Shown here: piece by piece, positions 42,001-49,400 of the stretch
Layout of the letters: each line of letters starts with the position of its first letter
Numbering within the stretch: position 1 is the stretch's first letter
Source of the DNA: Rhynchonema sp. JSB1_4
Taxonomy: Eukaryota > Nematoda > Chromadorea > Monhysterida > Xyalidae
Direction: 5' to 3'
DNA length: 64,000 bases
Assembly (NCBI GenBank): GCA_030248065.1
Contig: JASAMV010006835.1
Coordinates: 62,001-126,000, forward strand
Notes under the pieces: model-generated
The model's database searches: none
The model's input: the letters and a program-made list of their open reading frames with translations, nothing else
Told to the model about the DNA's origin: nothing
Translations under genes and position numbers: made by a program

Positions 42001-44057
42001 CGTTTCAGATGCTGAAAGACAAAGCCCGTGAGCCGGATGCGCCCAGCCCTCCGTTGGTGCTGTCACCCAAGACTGAAACATCATTCGACGCAGCGTGGCA
42101 AGCACCGAAGAGTGACGGGAACTCACCATTGACCGGCTACACCGTCATGATCAGGGAGACGAGCAGGACCGCTTGGTTACAGGTAGATTGTGTGACACTA
42201 TGTGATTGGTCCTCTATTATGTTCCGTTCGTCAGCAAATGAATTCATGTTATTGGAAACACAGGACCATTAAGCCATGTGCATACAGTGCATGTACCATT
42301 GTTCCACCTTCAGGCCGCACATGTGTCAGCAGCGGAGACGAGTTGTGTGATAGCTGATCTCGAGGTCGGCGCTGAGTACCACGTGAGGGTAATGGCTGTT
42401 AACGAGGTCGGACCATCGGAGCCTTTACAAACAGACACACCCGTTAAAGCACAACGCATTGCTGGTAAAAGTTGCCAAGTTCCAATGTTGGCGTTCCGTT
42501 CGAAGATTTGGATTTTGATGTAAGTAATCCATTCCTGCAGGCCAAGCGCATCCGCCCGGTCTGTGCACTGGTCCGTTGCAAGTCATCAAACAGACACCGA
42601 ACAGTGCAACACTCACTTGGGCACCACCAGAAGATGATGGAGGCTCGCCAATCACTGGTTAGGGCAAAATCACGTGCGCACTAATTTTGCTATAAACATA
42701 CCTTCCATAACGTAGGACATACTGTTTGTCAAGCGATAAAGTCATTAACTTATTTCAACCGCCTGCAGGCTACGTTCTATCCAAACGCGATATGCATGGC
42801 AAACTGTGGGAGGACATCGAGGTTGGTAGAAACAAGAGAAACAAAAATTGGTTAGCCGCATCTGAACACACTCACATATACTGCAGGTTCCCGAGTTTCT
42901 GACTGAATTCACGGTGCAAAAGCTGAAAGAGGGCAATCGATTTCTGCTCAAAATCGCCGCGAAGAACAGGATTGGCACCGGGGACACCATTCAGACAAAG
43001 GAACCATTGCAGTTGAAGAAACGTTTCGGTTCGTTGATGTTTCACATGGTTTGTGCTACTCGAACGTCAAAAATCTAAACCTCTAAACCTCGAAATGTTT
43101 CAGAACGTCCCGGTGCACCCGGCAAGCCAGTGGTGACCTCAGTGGACGCGCATGCAGCAACATTGCAGTGGACAGCACCTGAGAACGACGGTGGTGCACT
43201 GATTGGCAACTACATTGTCGAGAAACGTGAAGCATCGAAATCAAAGTGGACGGCCACTTCGAAAAGTGTCATCCGATCGACTACTTGCCAGGTATTACTA
43301 TTGCGATATTAACATTAAGTTTATACTCTTTGCCTAACATGACCTGATAATCCCATTTTCAGGTCACAAACCTGACCGAAGGAGCGTCCTACGTGTTCCG
43401 GGTGTCGGCCGAAAACGAGGTCGGTGTCGGCGAGCCAAGCGTTGAGTCGGACACGGTCACCTGTGAGGACAAAACCGGTCCGTTTGGAGTTGTGCAATTA
43501 AAAATTTATTTTTAGGCTGGTTCACGAACTAACCAATTTAGGCAAGGAGCCGGCCAAGATTGGTCTACCCCTGGTTGACACCATGGCGAAGGAGAAGACC
43601 AAAGTGCGTCTGACGACCTCATTTACTGGCAAGCCCACACCCACTGTCACTTGGTACCACGACGGAAAGGAGATATTTCCGACAACACACAGGTGGGGGA
43701 AGATTTACAAGTGACTGATAAGTCCATTCCTTAAGATCACGCAAGATTTGTGATTTTCTGCAGATGGATTGAAACAACGGAGGAGACATCGACTTTGGTC
43801 GTTGGAGAGATGCGAGACGACGATGAAGGAAAAATTAGAGTTCGTTTTCAATGCAATATACGTATGGCCTAAATCACATCGCTATCTGATGCCTGCTTTT
43901 AATGGCAGGTGGTGGCATCAAACGTTGCCGGTCAGGACCACAGCGAGTGCACGTTGACTTATGCGTGTGCGCCAAAGATTGCGGTGCCCGAACGATACAA
44001 GGAGCAGCAGCTGCATGACCAGAACGAAACCGTGAAGCTCAAATTGTCATTCCAAGG
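1..44057 (+). CDS. Titin-like giant muscle protein (TTN-1/Sallimus type), interior part, spliced
   Basis: This multi-exon coding region encodes a giant sarcomere protein, expected to act as an elastic and scaffolding filament of striated muscle. The window opens inside the gene: frame 1 at base 1 reads the F-G end of an Ig domain, and the first donor is at 64. Joined exons give about 28 Ig domains (first and last partial), 9 FnIII domains, one SH3 domain, long 38- and 39-residue repeats and a PEVK-like stretch. Most Ig exons join in phase 1, as is usual for titin-family genes. The order Ig, elastic repeats, SH3, Ig, PEVK-like, Ig, Fn/Ig fits invertebrate titin; no kinase domain is visible. 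The last exon stops within an Ig domain at residues LKLSFQG followed by a GTGTGT donor, so the gene should continue. Twitchin or obscurin are less likely because of the long elastic repeats. Exact exon ends in 2.9-8.5 kb and 25.3-25.6 kb are uncertain. Confidence 0.85.
193..2805 (+). other. Titin-like gene: first Ig block (about 4 Ig domains plus tail)
   Basis: Exon 193-1026 joins in phase 1 to the partial Ig of 1-63 and carries two divergent Ig domains; the second ends NEHGFCKSSATLEL. Exons 1283-1449 and 1511-1633 build one Ig with the typical C...W strands (VRLLCRLLGHPKPTVQWFKDG) and DAGEYVCEATNRLG. Exons 1816-1941, 2138-2275 and 2512-2805 build another (IVLSCRYKP...VRWYRDE, then DSTGTYVCAVSNMFGTT). 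That is followed by about 60 residues of acidic, non-Ig linker. All junctions keep frame (phase 1 or 0). These are ordinary I-set domains, and no linker of kettin type was noticed between them. Confidence 0.8.
2890..8510 (+). other. Titin-like gene: helical, low-conservation linker in many small exons
   Basis: A run of small exons encodes E/A/V/T-rich sequence without Ig features. Clear open segments are about 2890-2979, 3272-3451, 3763-3978, 4265-4436, 5032-5199, 5503-5774, 5937-6190, 6266-6430, 6561-6821, 7065-7400, 7756-7961 and 8288-8510. Most start after a CAG acceptor. Two segments share a short motif (ERPAQ followed by a hydrophobic helix, near 5113 and 6355), which suggests internal duplication. 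The fold is probably alpha-helical by composition. I do not recognise a named domain. Boundaries of several exons, notably 5503, 7400 and the short pieces near 7517, are not settled. The last exon leads into the next Ig (FTYVVEEFSTAVITCEL). Confidence 0.55.
4526..4947. mobile_element. MITE, PIF/Harbinger-like, in a titin intron
   Basis: The element occupies 4529-4944 (416 bp) and is flanked on both sides by TAA (4526-4528 and 4945-4947), the 3-bp TWA target duplication typical of PIF/Harbinger transposons. Terminal inverted repeats begin GGGCGGACTTA on the left and GGGCGAACTTA on the reverse-complemented right. They then share GGTTGAACACGGAAACCGGA, with a 4-base insertion on the right. The interior repeats the short motif ACACGGAAATATTTCCGTG several times, partly as perfect palindromes. 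There is no transposase, so it is non-autonomous. It lies in the intron between the exons ending near 4436 and starting near 5032. Confidence 0.75.
8420..10747 (+). other. Titin-like gene: second Ig block (4 divergent Ig domains)
   Basis: Four Ig domains follow one another. The first is split between 8288-8510 and 9054-9262. The second runs from the end of that exon into 9486-9701 (ATITCELNRPDHEIQWLANG). The third is 9869-10029 plus 10123-10234. The fourth is 10473-10746 (AQITCETSTPLQQIVWFKNE). Each ends in a similar strand (QLIVEG or ELIVEG) immediately before a phase-1 donor, so these are recent tandem duplicates. They lack the usual YxC tyrosine-corner cysteine (for example QYTAYVAEQRV, VYSIDIAGHRQ, VYWVMADSERY). 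Loss of the second core cysteine in all of them is unusual for I-set domains. Confidence 0.75.
8511..9053 (+). other. Titin intron with long poly-T tract
   Basis: This intron of about 540 bp separates two halves of an Ig domain. Its only notable content is a T-rich tract at 8811-8863 with few interruptions, followed by AATGTACAGTAGGG. No gene or mobile element is recognised here. Confidence 0.6.
10987..11833 (+). other. Titin-like gene: acidic linker exons
   Basis: After the CAG acceptor before 10987 the frame encodes E/T/V-rich sequence (about 10987-11175), then further open sequence to about 11620. An internal intron in 11176-11340 is likely because codon use degrades there. A short exon near 11742-11831 encodes VMEEQETINIPRQGDNVANH and ends at a GTAATA donor. 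No domain is recognised. The segment connects the divergent Ig block with the seven regular Ig domains downstream. Confidence 0.5.
11959..15320 (+). other. Titin-like gene: third Ig block (7 canonical I-set domains)
   Basis: Seven I-set Ig domains lie at about 11959-12361, 12426-12815, 13169-13590, 13651-14056, 14119-14412, 14476-14843 and 14850-15319. Each shows a PPxF(T)xxL start, LKC...GxPxPxVxWxxDG and an E-D-x-G-x-Y-x-C core (for example EDEGEYMCEAVNAVG). Six of them carry a characteristic (F/Y)EDG(I/V)C strand, which marks them as one duplicated family. Most are split by an intron in the C-D region. These domains probably form a stiff spacer next to the elastic repeats. Confidence 0.85.
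12816..13168 (+). other. Titin intron, nothing recognised
   Basis: This is a 353-bp intron between two Ig domains, with donor GTGAGG and acceptor TTTCAG. No open frame, repeat or RNA structure stands out. Confidence 0.6.
15384..20359 (+). other. Titin-like gene: mega-exon 1, 38-residue helical repeats
   Basis: A short exon (15384-15620, charged, ending in ANFQG) precedes one uninterrupted exon starting after the TTAG acceptor at about 15879 and ending at the GTACGT donor near 20360. It encodes about 1490 residues. The sequence is a strict 38-residue repeat, each unit centred on a hydrophobic-x-F motif: VLF, VRF, VNF, VQF, VNF, VLF at residues 15, 53, 91, 129, 167 and 205 of a counted superrepeat. 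Six units form a 228-residue (684-nt) superrepeat. Superrepeat starts fall near 17219, 17903, 18588 and 19275. Class-specific signatures recur (FHEQMCEMR, NFQHEL, RFIEVLT). It is Glu-rich and probably helical. The function is inferred to be elastic or spacer. Confidence 0.8.
20360..20817 (+). other. Intron between the two mega-exons
   Basis: This 458-bp intron lies between the two paralogous repeat exons. No gene, mobile element or structured repeat is seen in it. Confidence 0.6.
20818..25048 (+). other. Titin-like gene: mega-exon 2, 38-residue helical repeats
   Basis: This second uninterrupted exon of 4.23 kb starts after TTAATAG with residues GATNEFKDQML and ends at the GTAAGT donor after SSLQFG. 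It is paralogous to mega-exon 1, which starts GATIEYEEKTL, and both reach LQE and ITERV/LTERV soon after. The same 38-residue units recur with the RFIE-type unit near 21127, 21810, 22494, 23180, 23864 and 24547, a constant spacing of about 684 nt. The FHEQ/FHEEMCELR unit appears in six versions. Codon-level divergence between superrepeats is high, so the array is old. No introns interrupt it. Confidence 0.8.
25049..26135 (+). other. Titin-like gene: short exons and introns between elastic blocks
   Basis: A small exon after the TTATAG acceptor near 25339 encodes GDAMAHSSETLDLAAAMVSL and then TQFTVSF, the tail of one more 38-residue unit. The frame then meets TGA, so a donor must lie just before it, possibly GTGTCG near 25411 with an acceptor before 25457. 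Exon 25457-25532 ends SALETSG. Exon 25915-25988 encodes GQQKSEEYQGERTAVRDDEA and ends in phase 1. The 380-bp intron 25533-25914 and the intron 25989-26135 show nothing recognisable. Confidence 0.5.
26136..29144 (+). other. Titin-like gene: exon with 39-residue elastic-type repeats
   Basis: This exon of about 3.0 kb starts after TTTCAG (phase 1, GVVTDQANQQ) and ends at AAAG/GTAAAA. After a 230-residue K/A/T/Q-rich lead, residues form about 17-18 tandem copies of a 38-39-residue unit at about 26825-28800. Each unit starts near KVKVSDTKVETVAEISSAV, continues with an acidic ETG-type centre, and ends VVAEKKTQQAAK. The tail (28800-29144) is T/Q/V-rich. The absence of aromatic residues and the high K, E, V and T content suit a disordered elastic segment, analogous to PEVK. 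C. elegans TTN-1 is known to contain short tandem repeats proposed to be elastic; homology to those is inferred, not tested. Confidence 0.8.
26825..28800 (+). repeat. 117-bp coding tandem repeat array with 231-bp higher-order dimers
   Basis: There are about 18 copies of a 114-117-bp coding repeat. In the middle, alternating 38- and 39-codon units form near-identical 231-bp dimers: antisense open stretches begin at exactly 27115, 27346 and 27577. This shows recent homogenisation by unequal exchange or conversion. Copies at both edges are more diverged. Confidence 0.85.
29351..31638 (+). other. Titin-like gene: charged exon with 85-residue repeats
   Basis: This single exon of about 2.3 kb starts after ATTTCAG (ESAATKSKPGQKAPKL) and ends AEDEAK/GTGCGA. 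The first part holds a basic patch (RKKKKKPS near residue 45) and S/T/E-rich sequence. From 30295 an 85-residue (255-nt) unit repeats about four times, recognised by SETVAVxLKPTKQA at 30295, 30547, 30802 and 31057 and by VVPEKVSLKTxKK downstream. The end becomes PEVK-like (KKPKKLKKEPEVEEQTGFQQ). It leads directly into the SH3 domain, so it probably forms the second half of the elastic region. Confidence 0.75.
31751..31919 (+). other. Titin-like gene: SH3 domain exon
   Basis: Together with the end of the previous exon (GDAYVILSAHTPTAEDEAK) this 169-nt exon encodes a compact SH3-like fold. Visible signatures are VVEGEHVFVVD (RT-loop side), ERWKVQK (the WW position reduced to one Trp), DLGFVPSVFLE (the conserved G-x-V/I-P-x-x-F/Y end). 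SH3 domains bind proline-rich ligands. An SH3 domain is reported for insect titin (Sallimus), which supports assignment to this family. Only one of the two usual Trp residues is present, so ligand binding may differ. Confidence 0.7.
31996..34188 (+). other. Titin-like gene: fourth Ig block (4 Ig domains)
   Basis: Ig domains lie at 31996-32383 (exons 31996-32176 and 32245-32383), 32467-32933 (three exons), 33001-33554 (exons 33001-33121, 33209-33367 and 33439-33554) and 33780-34188. The second lacks the C-strand Trp. The last is preceded in the same exon (33625-33974) by a basic/acidic linker (RKHKRMSKKRPPAPIPSSSE) and is completed by exon 34059-34188 (DDAEYACLARNVVGEAW). All junctions keep frame. 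Confidence 0.75.
34339..35997 (+). other. Titin-like gene: linker and PEVK-like segment
   Basis: Small acidic exons lie near 34339-34440, 34520-34635, 34709-34823, 34906-35065 and 35150-35267. They are followed by an exon from about 35342 to 35997. The latter is very rich in Lys, Glu, Pro and Val, with repeated KKEEKKEKK-, EKPPSPTEEKVST- and FKLKKVKAKPKVEEE-type stretches about 38-40 residues apart (STAVELSKQAE, SMVVELKKKEE, STIVKLEKKEE). This is the most classical PEVK composition in the gene and should be intrinsically disordered and elastic. The exon ends in the start of an Ig (PTFLGSLESSYTVKEG). Confidence 0.75.
35939..38010 (+). other. Titin-like gene: fifth Ig block (4 Ig domains)
   Basis: The domains are: 35939-36395 (ELTLTCEVSDAKAELTWFIK and PDDAGQYEAHIEAGTL, split over three exons); 36396-36711 (VQWKKDGLEPRD, DDSGLYVAVADGYQVATSV); 36802-37154 (ISCD-like start, EDAGEYSLQLSNFIGSAQADI); and 37560-38010 (PKIRIHEKFQMITVDRDEEV, DAGDYTICATNEWGTSTQDF). 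Several lack the second core cysteine. The 405-bp intron 37155-37559 holds nothing recognised. Confidence 0.75.
38011..44057 (+). other. Titin-like gene: FnIII/Ig super-region (Fn3-Ig2-Fn6-Ig-Ig partial)
   Basis: FnIII domains lie at about 38011-38489, 38560-38934, 39029-39532, 40608-41011, 41091-41484, 41550-41941, 42010-42465, 42541-43028 and 43104-43484. They carry the usual P-x-x-P start, L-x-W-x-(A/P)-P-x-x-D-G-G-S-P-I-x-G-Y centre and Y-x-F-R-V-x-A-x-N-x-x-G end. Ig domains lie at 39748-40121, 40187-40540 and 43542-43970. A further Ig begins at 43971 (APKIAVPERYKEQQLHDQNE) and is cut at 44057. This A-band-like arrangement usually precedes the kinase in titin and twitchin proteins. No kinase is in the window. 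The intron 41012-41090 is short but has clean GT and AG ends. Confidence 0.85.
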
Positions 44058-44324
44058 TGTGTTTCGTGTTTTTTTGTTTTCCGAAGTTTGGTGATTGTGT
44101 GAGTGTGTGCGTTGGTGTGGTTTGCTGGGTTACGTATGTTGCTTAGGTGTGTGTTGAAATGAATTTATAACACTAATCAGTTGTGAAATATAGTTTACTC
44201 GACATTTCTCATAAATATAAGTACAACAGATCTATACAGAATGTTTGAGATATGTAACCTACCGCACAGTGCAACTGACTAGTAGTAGAACGAACCGACA
44301 AACAAAAAACACAGTGCTCAAAAT

Positions 44325-44330
44325 AATAAA
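44325..44330 (+). terminator. Possible polyadenylation signal AATAAA
   Basis: AATAAA on the plus strand lies about 270 bp after the last visible titin exon. If titin ended here its final Ig domain would be truncated, so this is only a weak candidate. Confidence 0.2.
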
Positions 44331-44935
44331 CGATTGGGTTCTCCAGATCAGCACAACGTGTTTCGTGTAAAAATTTTGTCCACCTTTTTTCATTCAAAAA
44401 AACATTAGTTTTTTTAATCCACGTTGTCCTGACCAATCAAAATGCACAAAATACCAGAATACATCAGAATTATGTACAGCATCATTCACTGTGACTGGAT
44501 TGCGTGTCTCAAAAGTACACGACCAGTCCTTAATACACACACAGTATGTACAAATCACACGCACACCGGGTTTGTATGTAATGGACGAAAAGCATTTTTG
44601 GGTAAGTTCAATATTGTGTAATTATTGAACCATTCACAAATAGAATTCTGATCACTATATGAAATGTGTTCAACGAAACAAATAATAGTCAAAGAAGAAC
44701 TTTCGGAGCACAATCTGGAACAATGTGCAGAAAACAAACAAACAAAGAAAACGAAAGAAAACAGAATCGTTTTGTGTCGGATTTTGAAACATAACAAAGA
44801 ACACAGGTATAAATGGGATCAAATCGGTTCTGGTCCCACAATCGACCAGCAAAAACAAAATTATTCAGGGAGACAAGTTTGATTGCGTATAGCACTGTGA
44901 CTGGTTGCTTTAACACGTATGATATAGCGAATGTC

Positions 44936-44954
44936 TGTGTGTGTGTGTGTGTGT
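44936..44954. repeat. (GT)n microsatellite
   Basis: About 19 bases of uninterrupted TG/GT dinucleotide repeat lie in the Kv 3' flank. Confidence 0.9.
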
Positions 44955-45021
44955 CACAAAGCGCAGAGCCGTCACGGAAGCACATGTGTGAAGAGTGTTT
45001 CTTATCAGCCACCCTTTATCA

Positions 45022-46491
45022 CTATTTACCGGATACTTTCATGAAGTTGTCGACAATGATGGTGATCGGCAGCGCCAGCACCAGCACGCCGCACATGATC
45101 GCGCACGAACCGATCAGTTTGCCAACTGAAATTCATTTGGTTTCAATTTTTGTCCGTAGCCTAAAAAGTTGCATTGACACAAAAAAGCCCAAGTGCGATA
45201 GTGCAGTGCACCTGTGGTGATGGGGACGACATCTCCGTAGCCGACAGTAGTCATGGTCACGATACACCACCAGAATCCGGCTGGTATTGACGTGAAGGGT
45301 GTGTCCGGCTCGTCTTTCTCCATAAAATAAACCTGAAATTTCAGGTTTAAATGTCAGGTCCAAACTAAATTAAAGGACCAAATTGAAGTTACTCAATTCA
45401 ACGACAACTGACCATGGTAGAAAAGAATATGACGCCGGTCGCAAACACCATTGCCATCATGCCTAATTGCTTAGCGCTAGATTTGAGCGTTAGGGCAAAC
45501 GTCCGCATGCCTGAATGAGGTCAAAGTCAAGCCTTCATTAAGGAAATTTCAAAGCCTCTTAGAATTGACTCACCGGCTGAATAGCGACCCAGTTTCAGAA
45601 TACGCATTACACGCAGCACGCGTAGAACCCGAACAACGAGTAGCGCACCTGTGAAGAGATGGATATCATTCATTATTTCAGAAAACATCACATAGATACT
45701 GGCATTGAAAATAATCTTGACTGCAATCCATTAACATAAAACTCGTCTGCCACATCAGTTTTGTCTGCTCAGACACTGAATGCATAATCGCACCTCACAA
45801 CAAACCAAGTTTGAATAAGCATCATCTTACTTCTAGCAATGTAATTGCTTTCTGAAATAGTCCTGGGCCAGTGCACTGGTTTAGAGTCAACGTTTGCTTC
45901 CAAGAGAGCTGACATTTAAATCAAAAAATTTGATAAGAACTGTTCTTGACGTACATAGTTAGTGCCCATACCTTTAAAGTCCTCCAATTTCTCGGTATCG
46001 AATCCAGCAAGCCCGAGGGACAACTCTAAGTAGAATGGCACAATCGCCAGAACATCGACAATGTTCAGCGTGCCTGGGACGTTGACAAGATTTCTTTACT
46101 TCCTTTGTAATTCAATTCCTATTTGAATGCACCTACCCTTCATAAACTCGCATTTGTCCGGCGCGACACCGTATCGCAACAGAAACTCCACAGTGAACCA
46201 GATAATACAGACAGTCTCCATGTACTCAAAGAACGGATGTGGTTCCCATCTGATCTTGTGCACATAACGGGGTGTCATGGCCGTTGAGTTCATCGGATCC
46301 ACGGGTGGGTCCCAATACTCTTTAGTCCGATTGATGGGCACTTGGAACTCGTGTATCGAGCCGATCACCAGGCCCGATACCGACACGATCACGAAACCGA
46401 TTGACAGTAACGAGAAGATGTTGGACAGACGCGAGCCGTCGCCCTCGCAGAAATTCCAGATCTTTCGCCGAAGATCGCCGTAGCGCACGTT
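45022..46491 (-). other. Kv gene: transmembrane core exons (S1-S6)
   Basis: Exon 46491-46137 encodes S1 ([20 protein letters not shown]) and S2 ([20 protein letters not shown]), with an S1-S2 loop carrying NRT and NST glycosylation sequons. Exon 46073-45972 gives S3 ([17 protein letters not shown]). Exon 45648-45574 gives S4 ([17 protein letters not shown], five basic residues at every third position). Exon 45510-45413 gives S5. Exon 45332-45212 gives the pore ([20 protein letters not shown]). Exon 45125-45022 gives S6 ([20 protein letters not shown]) and stops nine residues later, so there is almost no C-terminal tail unless the GTAAAT at the last codons is used as a donor to an exon not seen here. 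Confidence 0.9.
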
Positions 46492-49400
46492 CTGCAATGG
46501 ATGCTTGGCTTCGCAGCTTCAGAGTTGGGTCCTTGACAAGAGGTCAGAGTCAGGATTGGGCCTTGACAAAGGGTCAAGGTCAGGATTCGGACTTGACAAA
46601 GGGTCAGAGTCAGGATTGGGCATTGACAAGGAGTCAGCGTCAGGATTTGGCATTGACAAGGAGTCAGAGTCAGGATTGGGCTTTGACAAGGAGTCAGAAT
46701 CAGGATTGGGCATTGACAAGGAGTCAGAGTCAGGATTGGGCATTGACAAGGAGTCAGAGTCAGGATTGGGCATTGACAAGGAGTCAGAGTCAGGATTGGG
46801 CATTGACAAGGAGTCAGAGTCAGGATTGGGCATTGACAAGGAGTCAGAGTCAGGATTGGGCATTGACAAGGAGTCAGAGTCAGGATTGGGCATTGACAAG
46901 GAGTCAGAGTCAGGATTGGGCATTGACAACGAGTCAGAGTCAGGATTGGGCCTTGACAAGAGATCAGTGTCAAGATTCGGCCTTGACAAAGGGTCAGAGT
47001 CAGGATTGGGCATTGACAACGGGTCAAGGTCAGGATTCGGACTTGACAAAAGTATGGACTGGCCTTGAACTGATCGACTTGTTCCTCTTCTTTCTCCATG
47101 ATCTTAGGTGTGCAGCAAGGCATCATGTGTGAATCGTCGATTGACCAGTATGTTAGTTCGTCGCAGAATTCCTACAATTCAGTTATTTTGACCACGATAT
47201 TTCAAGATTTGCATCTGGAGAAATTTAATATAATATTAGGTACAGTACCTGTAAGCAGACGTCGAGCGGTCTGTGTAGTGCACCAGTGGCGTAGAATTTG
47301 TAGATGGTCTCGAAGAGCTTGGAAGAACGTTCGAAAAAATACTCACCAGATTCGCTAAAACATGACAAGAATTTTCCTCTTAGAAGGTCTCTTGTAAACA
47401 TTTCCAAATAATGAACCTTAGGTAAGCGTCTGCCCTTTGCACCCGTTGCTCATGTGTGAGACGAACGAAATCGCCGAGGAAACTGCCCTTGGCCCGACTG
47501 ATCAGCATTCGACCACGCATCACGTAGGATGTGCCTGTCAGAATGAAGATTTTATCCCTCGGTTCTTTTTCGAAGAGCTTTCCGTATTCTGTTCAACTCT
47601 TAGAAGCGTGCTGTTCGGTATGCTCGGGTGTGAAAGAACTCATGACCGGCCATTCGGTTTTGGTTTATCTGGATTTAGACTTTTATGAACGGGTACTGTC
47701 CATGCGACTTACCCCCAATGTTCAGCCGAATGAACGAGGGAATATCGGTCAGGTCGAGTGACGTGCATGACCCATCCGGCGTCGGCATCTGATGCCCGAG
47801 ACCCGATTCGATCGCGTCCTTGGCAGCGCCTGGAACAGTTTTAGGTGTTGGCATTTCAGGCTCAATTAGGCGTATTTAGGCCTTAAACTCAGAGGCTAAC
47901 ACCGACCGAGTGCAAGTGTCTCGGCAGCGTCGTGATGATGATCGCCATCCTCCAGATGGTTGAGACCTGTCTGACTCAGACTCGTGCATTCCTCATCACG
48001 ACCGACGTGGTTGAGTAGTTGGCTGCCGCCTAGTTGTTGTGCCTGTTGACGCCGTTTGTAGCTGGAAATGACAGGCTTGCTGATGTTTCATAACTTTTTG
48101 GTGAACTACATTTGGTGGAACATGCTGGCGAAAGCGTCTCTGTGGACATTATTCGAAAAATGGGCACTTGGCGAAAAAGTGTCGTCTCTGATGCGAAAGC
48201 GTTAGCACACAGCTGTAACCGTTAGTACCGTTAAAGCCGTGGCACGTCAGCCTAATAACGCAATGAAGCAACTCAAACATCAGAACCAGATCAAACAATT
48301 CAACTCATACCAAGTCGAAACTCCAGATCAAATCACTAACACGCCAAATCAAACTAAAACCACGAGTCACCAAATGTTTCCGCACAAACTATATGGTATT
48401 CATTCACACCAACTTTAGCAGTATCCGCCAGTCGTGTTGCGGGTCACTAAATGGCGCATTGTGTCTCGGAACATCACTAAAGCTGGGACGACTGCTACGC
48501 GAGTACGGCATTAAATGTGTTCACACGTTGATGACATATCTACATTTTAGACGGCGCAGAAAACAAGTGCTTAGCTACAGCTTCGAACACTGACTGAATA
48601 TTTTGACGGAGCAACTGCGGGATGCACCACACAACACTATATATGTACATATGTACATTCGCACCACGGAGGTTTTCACTGGAGCCACTTAAAGACTTGT
48701 AAAATTAAGCAAAAGACTTGTGGTTTATAACACAGCGGTATAGCAGTCCCAAAACCACACTTAACTTGTGGTTTTTACAAACTGCTTGTGATTTCTTCTG
48801 TCGTTTACAAGTTACTTGTAAATGTCTCAATCATTTTAATCTCGGTTCGTGCACTTTTTATTTCCCTTTATTCTCCTTCATACAGCAAGATCATACAAAA
48901 ACAAGATACAAATTTGAAATATAGAAGTGAAAACGCGAAATACGAAGTAAAAGCTTTCAAATGGCACATGCGTACCAAAATACTGGACTAAAAGGCAAAG
49001 CAATTTTGCTCAAACAGCATGAAGACAAAGCAGAGTTTGGTTTGAATTGAAGATTTTTACGTATTTATATCACTCAAATCACAAACCGAAACGATGGCCA
49101 CCGTTATGTAGTGCACAGCACTGCTGGGTGCGGTTCGATAAGCATAGTTCTTGCACCGCTGGGTTGACTGAAAGAGTGAAATGTCAAGTGAGATTAAAGG
49201 GTATATAATTCAGTTTCAGCACCACATGTCAAAAGGCAAATGATGTGTATGATAGGCGGAGTTGTTTGCTTTACTTTGGCAACTCATTGAAAAATTTGAT
49301 CGGCACGAAAACTCACCTGAAAAATTGGCGCTGAGAACTCGGTCCAGGCATTTTCCGTGAATGGGCCGGGCCCAGCCTCTTTTTCATTTAATGGACAACA

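Larger units (their letters stand above)
44058..45021. other. Region between the last visible titin exon and the Kv stop codon
   Basis: No coding exon could be supported on either strand. It contains a (GT)n microsatellite at 44936-44954, a plus-strand AATAAA at 44325-44330 and a minus-strand ATTAAA at 44413-44418, any of which may be chance. It would hold the 3' untranslated region of the Kv gene and either titin intron or titin 3' sequence. Confidence 0.5.

Noticed and set aside
38011..44057. A protein kinase domain expected after the Fn/Ig region
   Set aside because: No kinase motifs (glycine loop, HRD, DFG) were found on the plus strand anywhere in the window.
46389..47126. A 245-codon minus-strand frame through the minisatellite as an extra Kv exon
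   Set aside because: It is in frame with the T1 exon but enters the S1-S2 exon in the wrong frame, so it cannot yield the channel. The openness follows from the 30-bp unit.
46401..47132. Plus-strand frames of 243 and 187 codons in the minisatellite as a repeat protein gene
   Set aside because: The array has no stops in at least four frames, and there is no promoter, splice or domain support.
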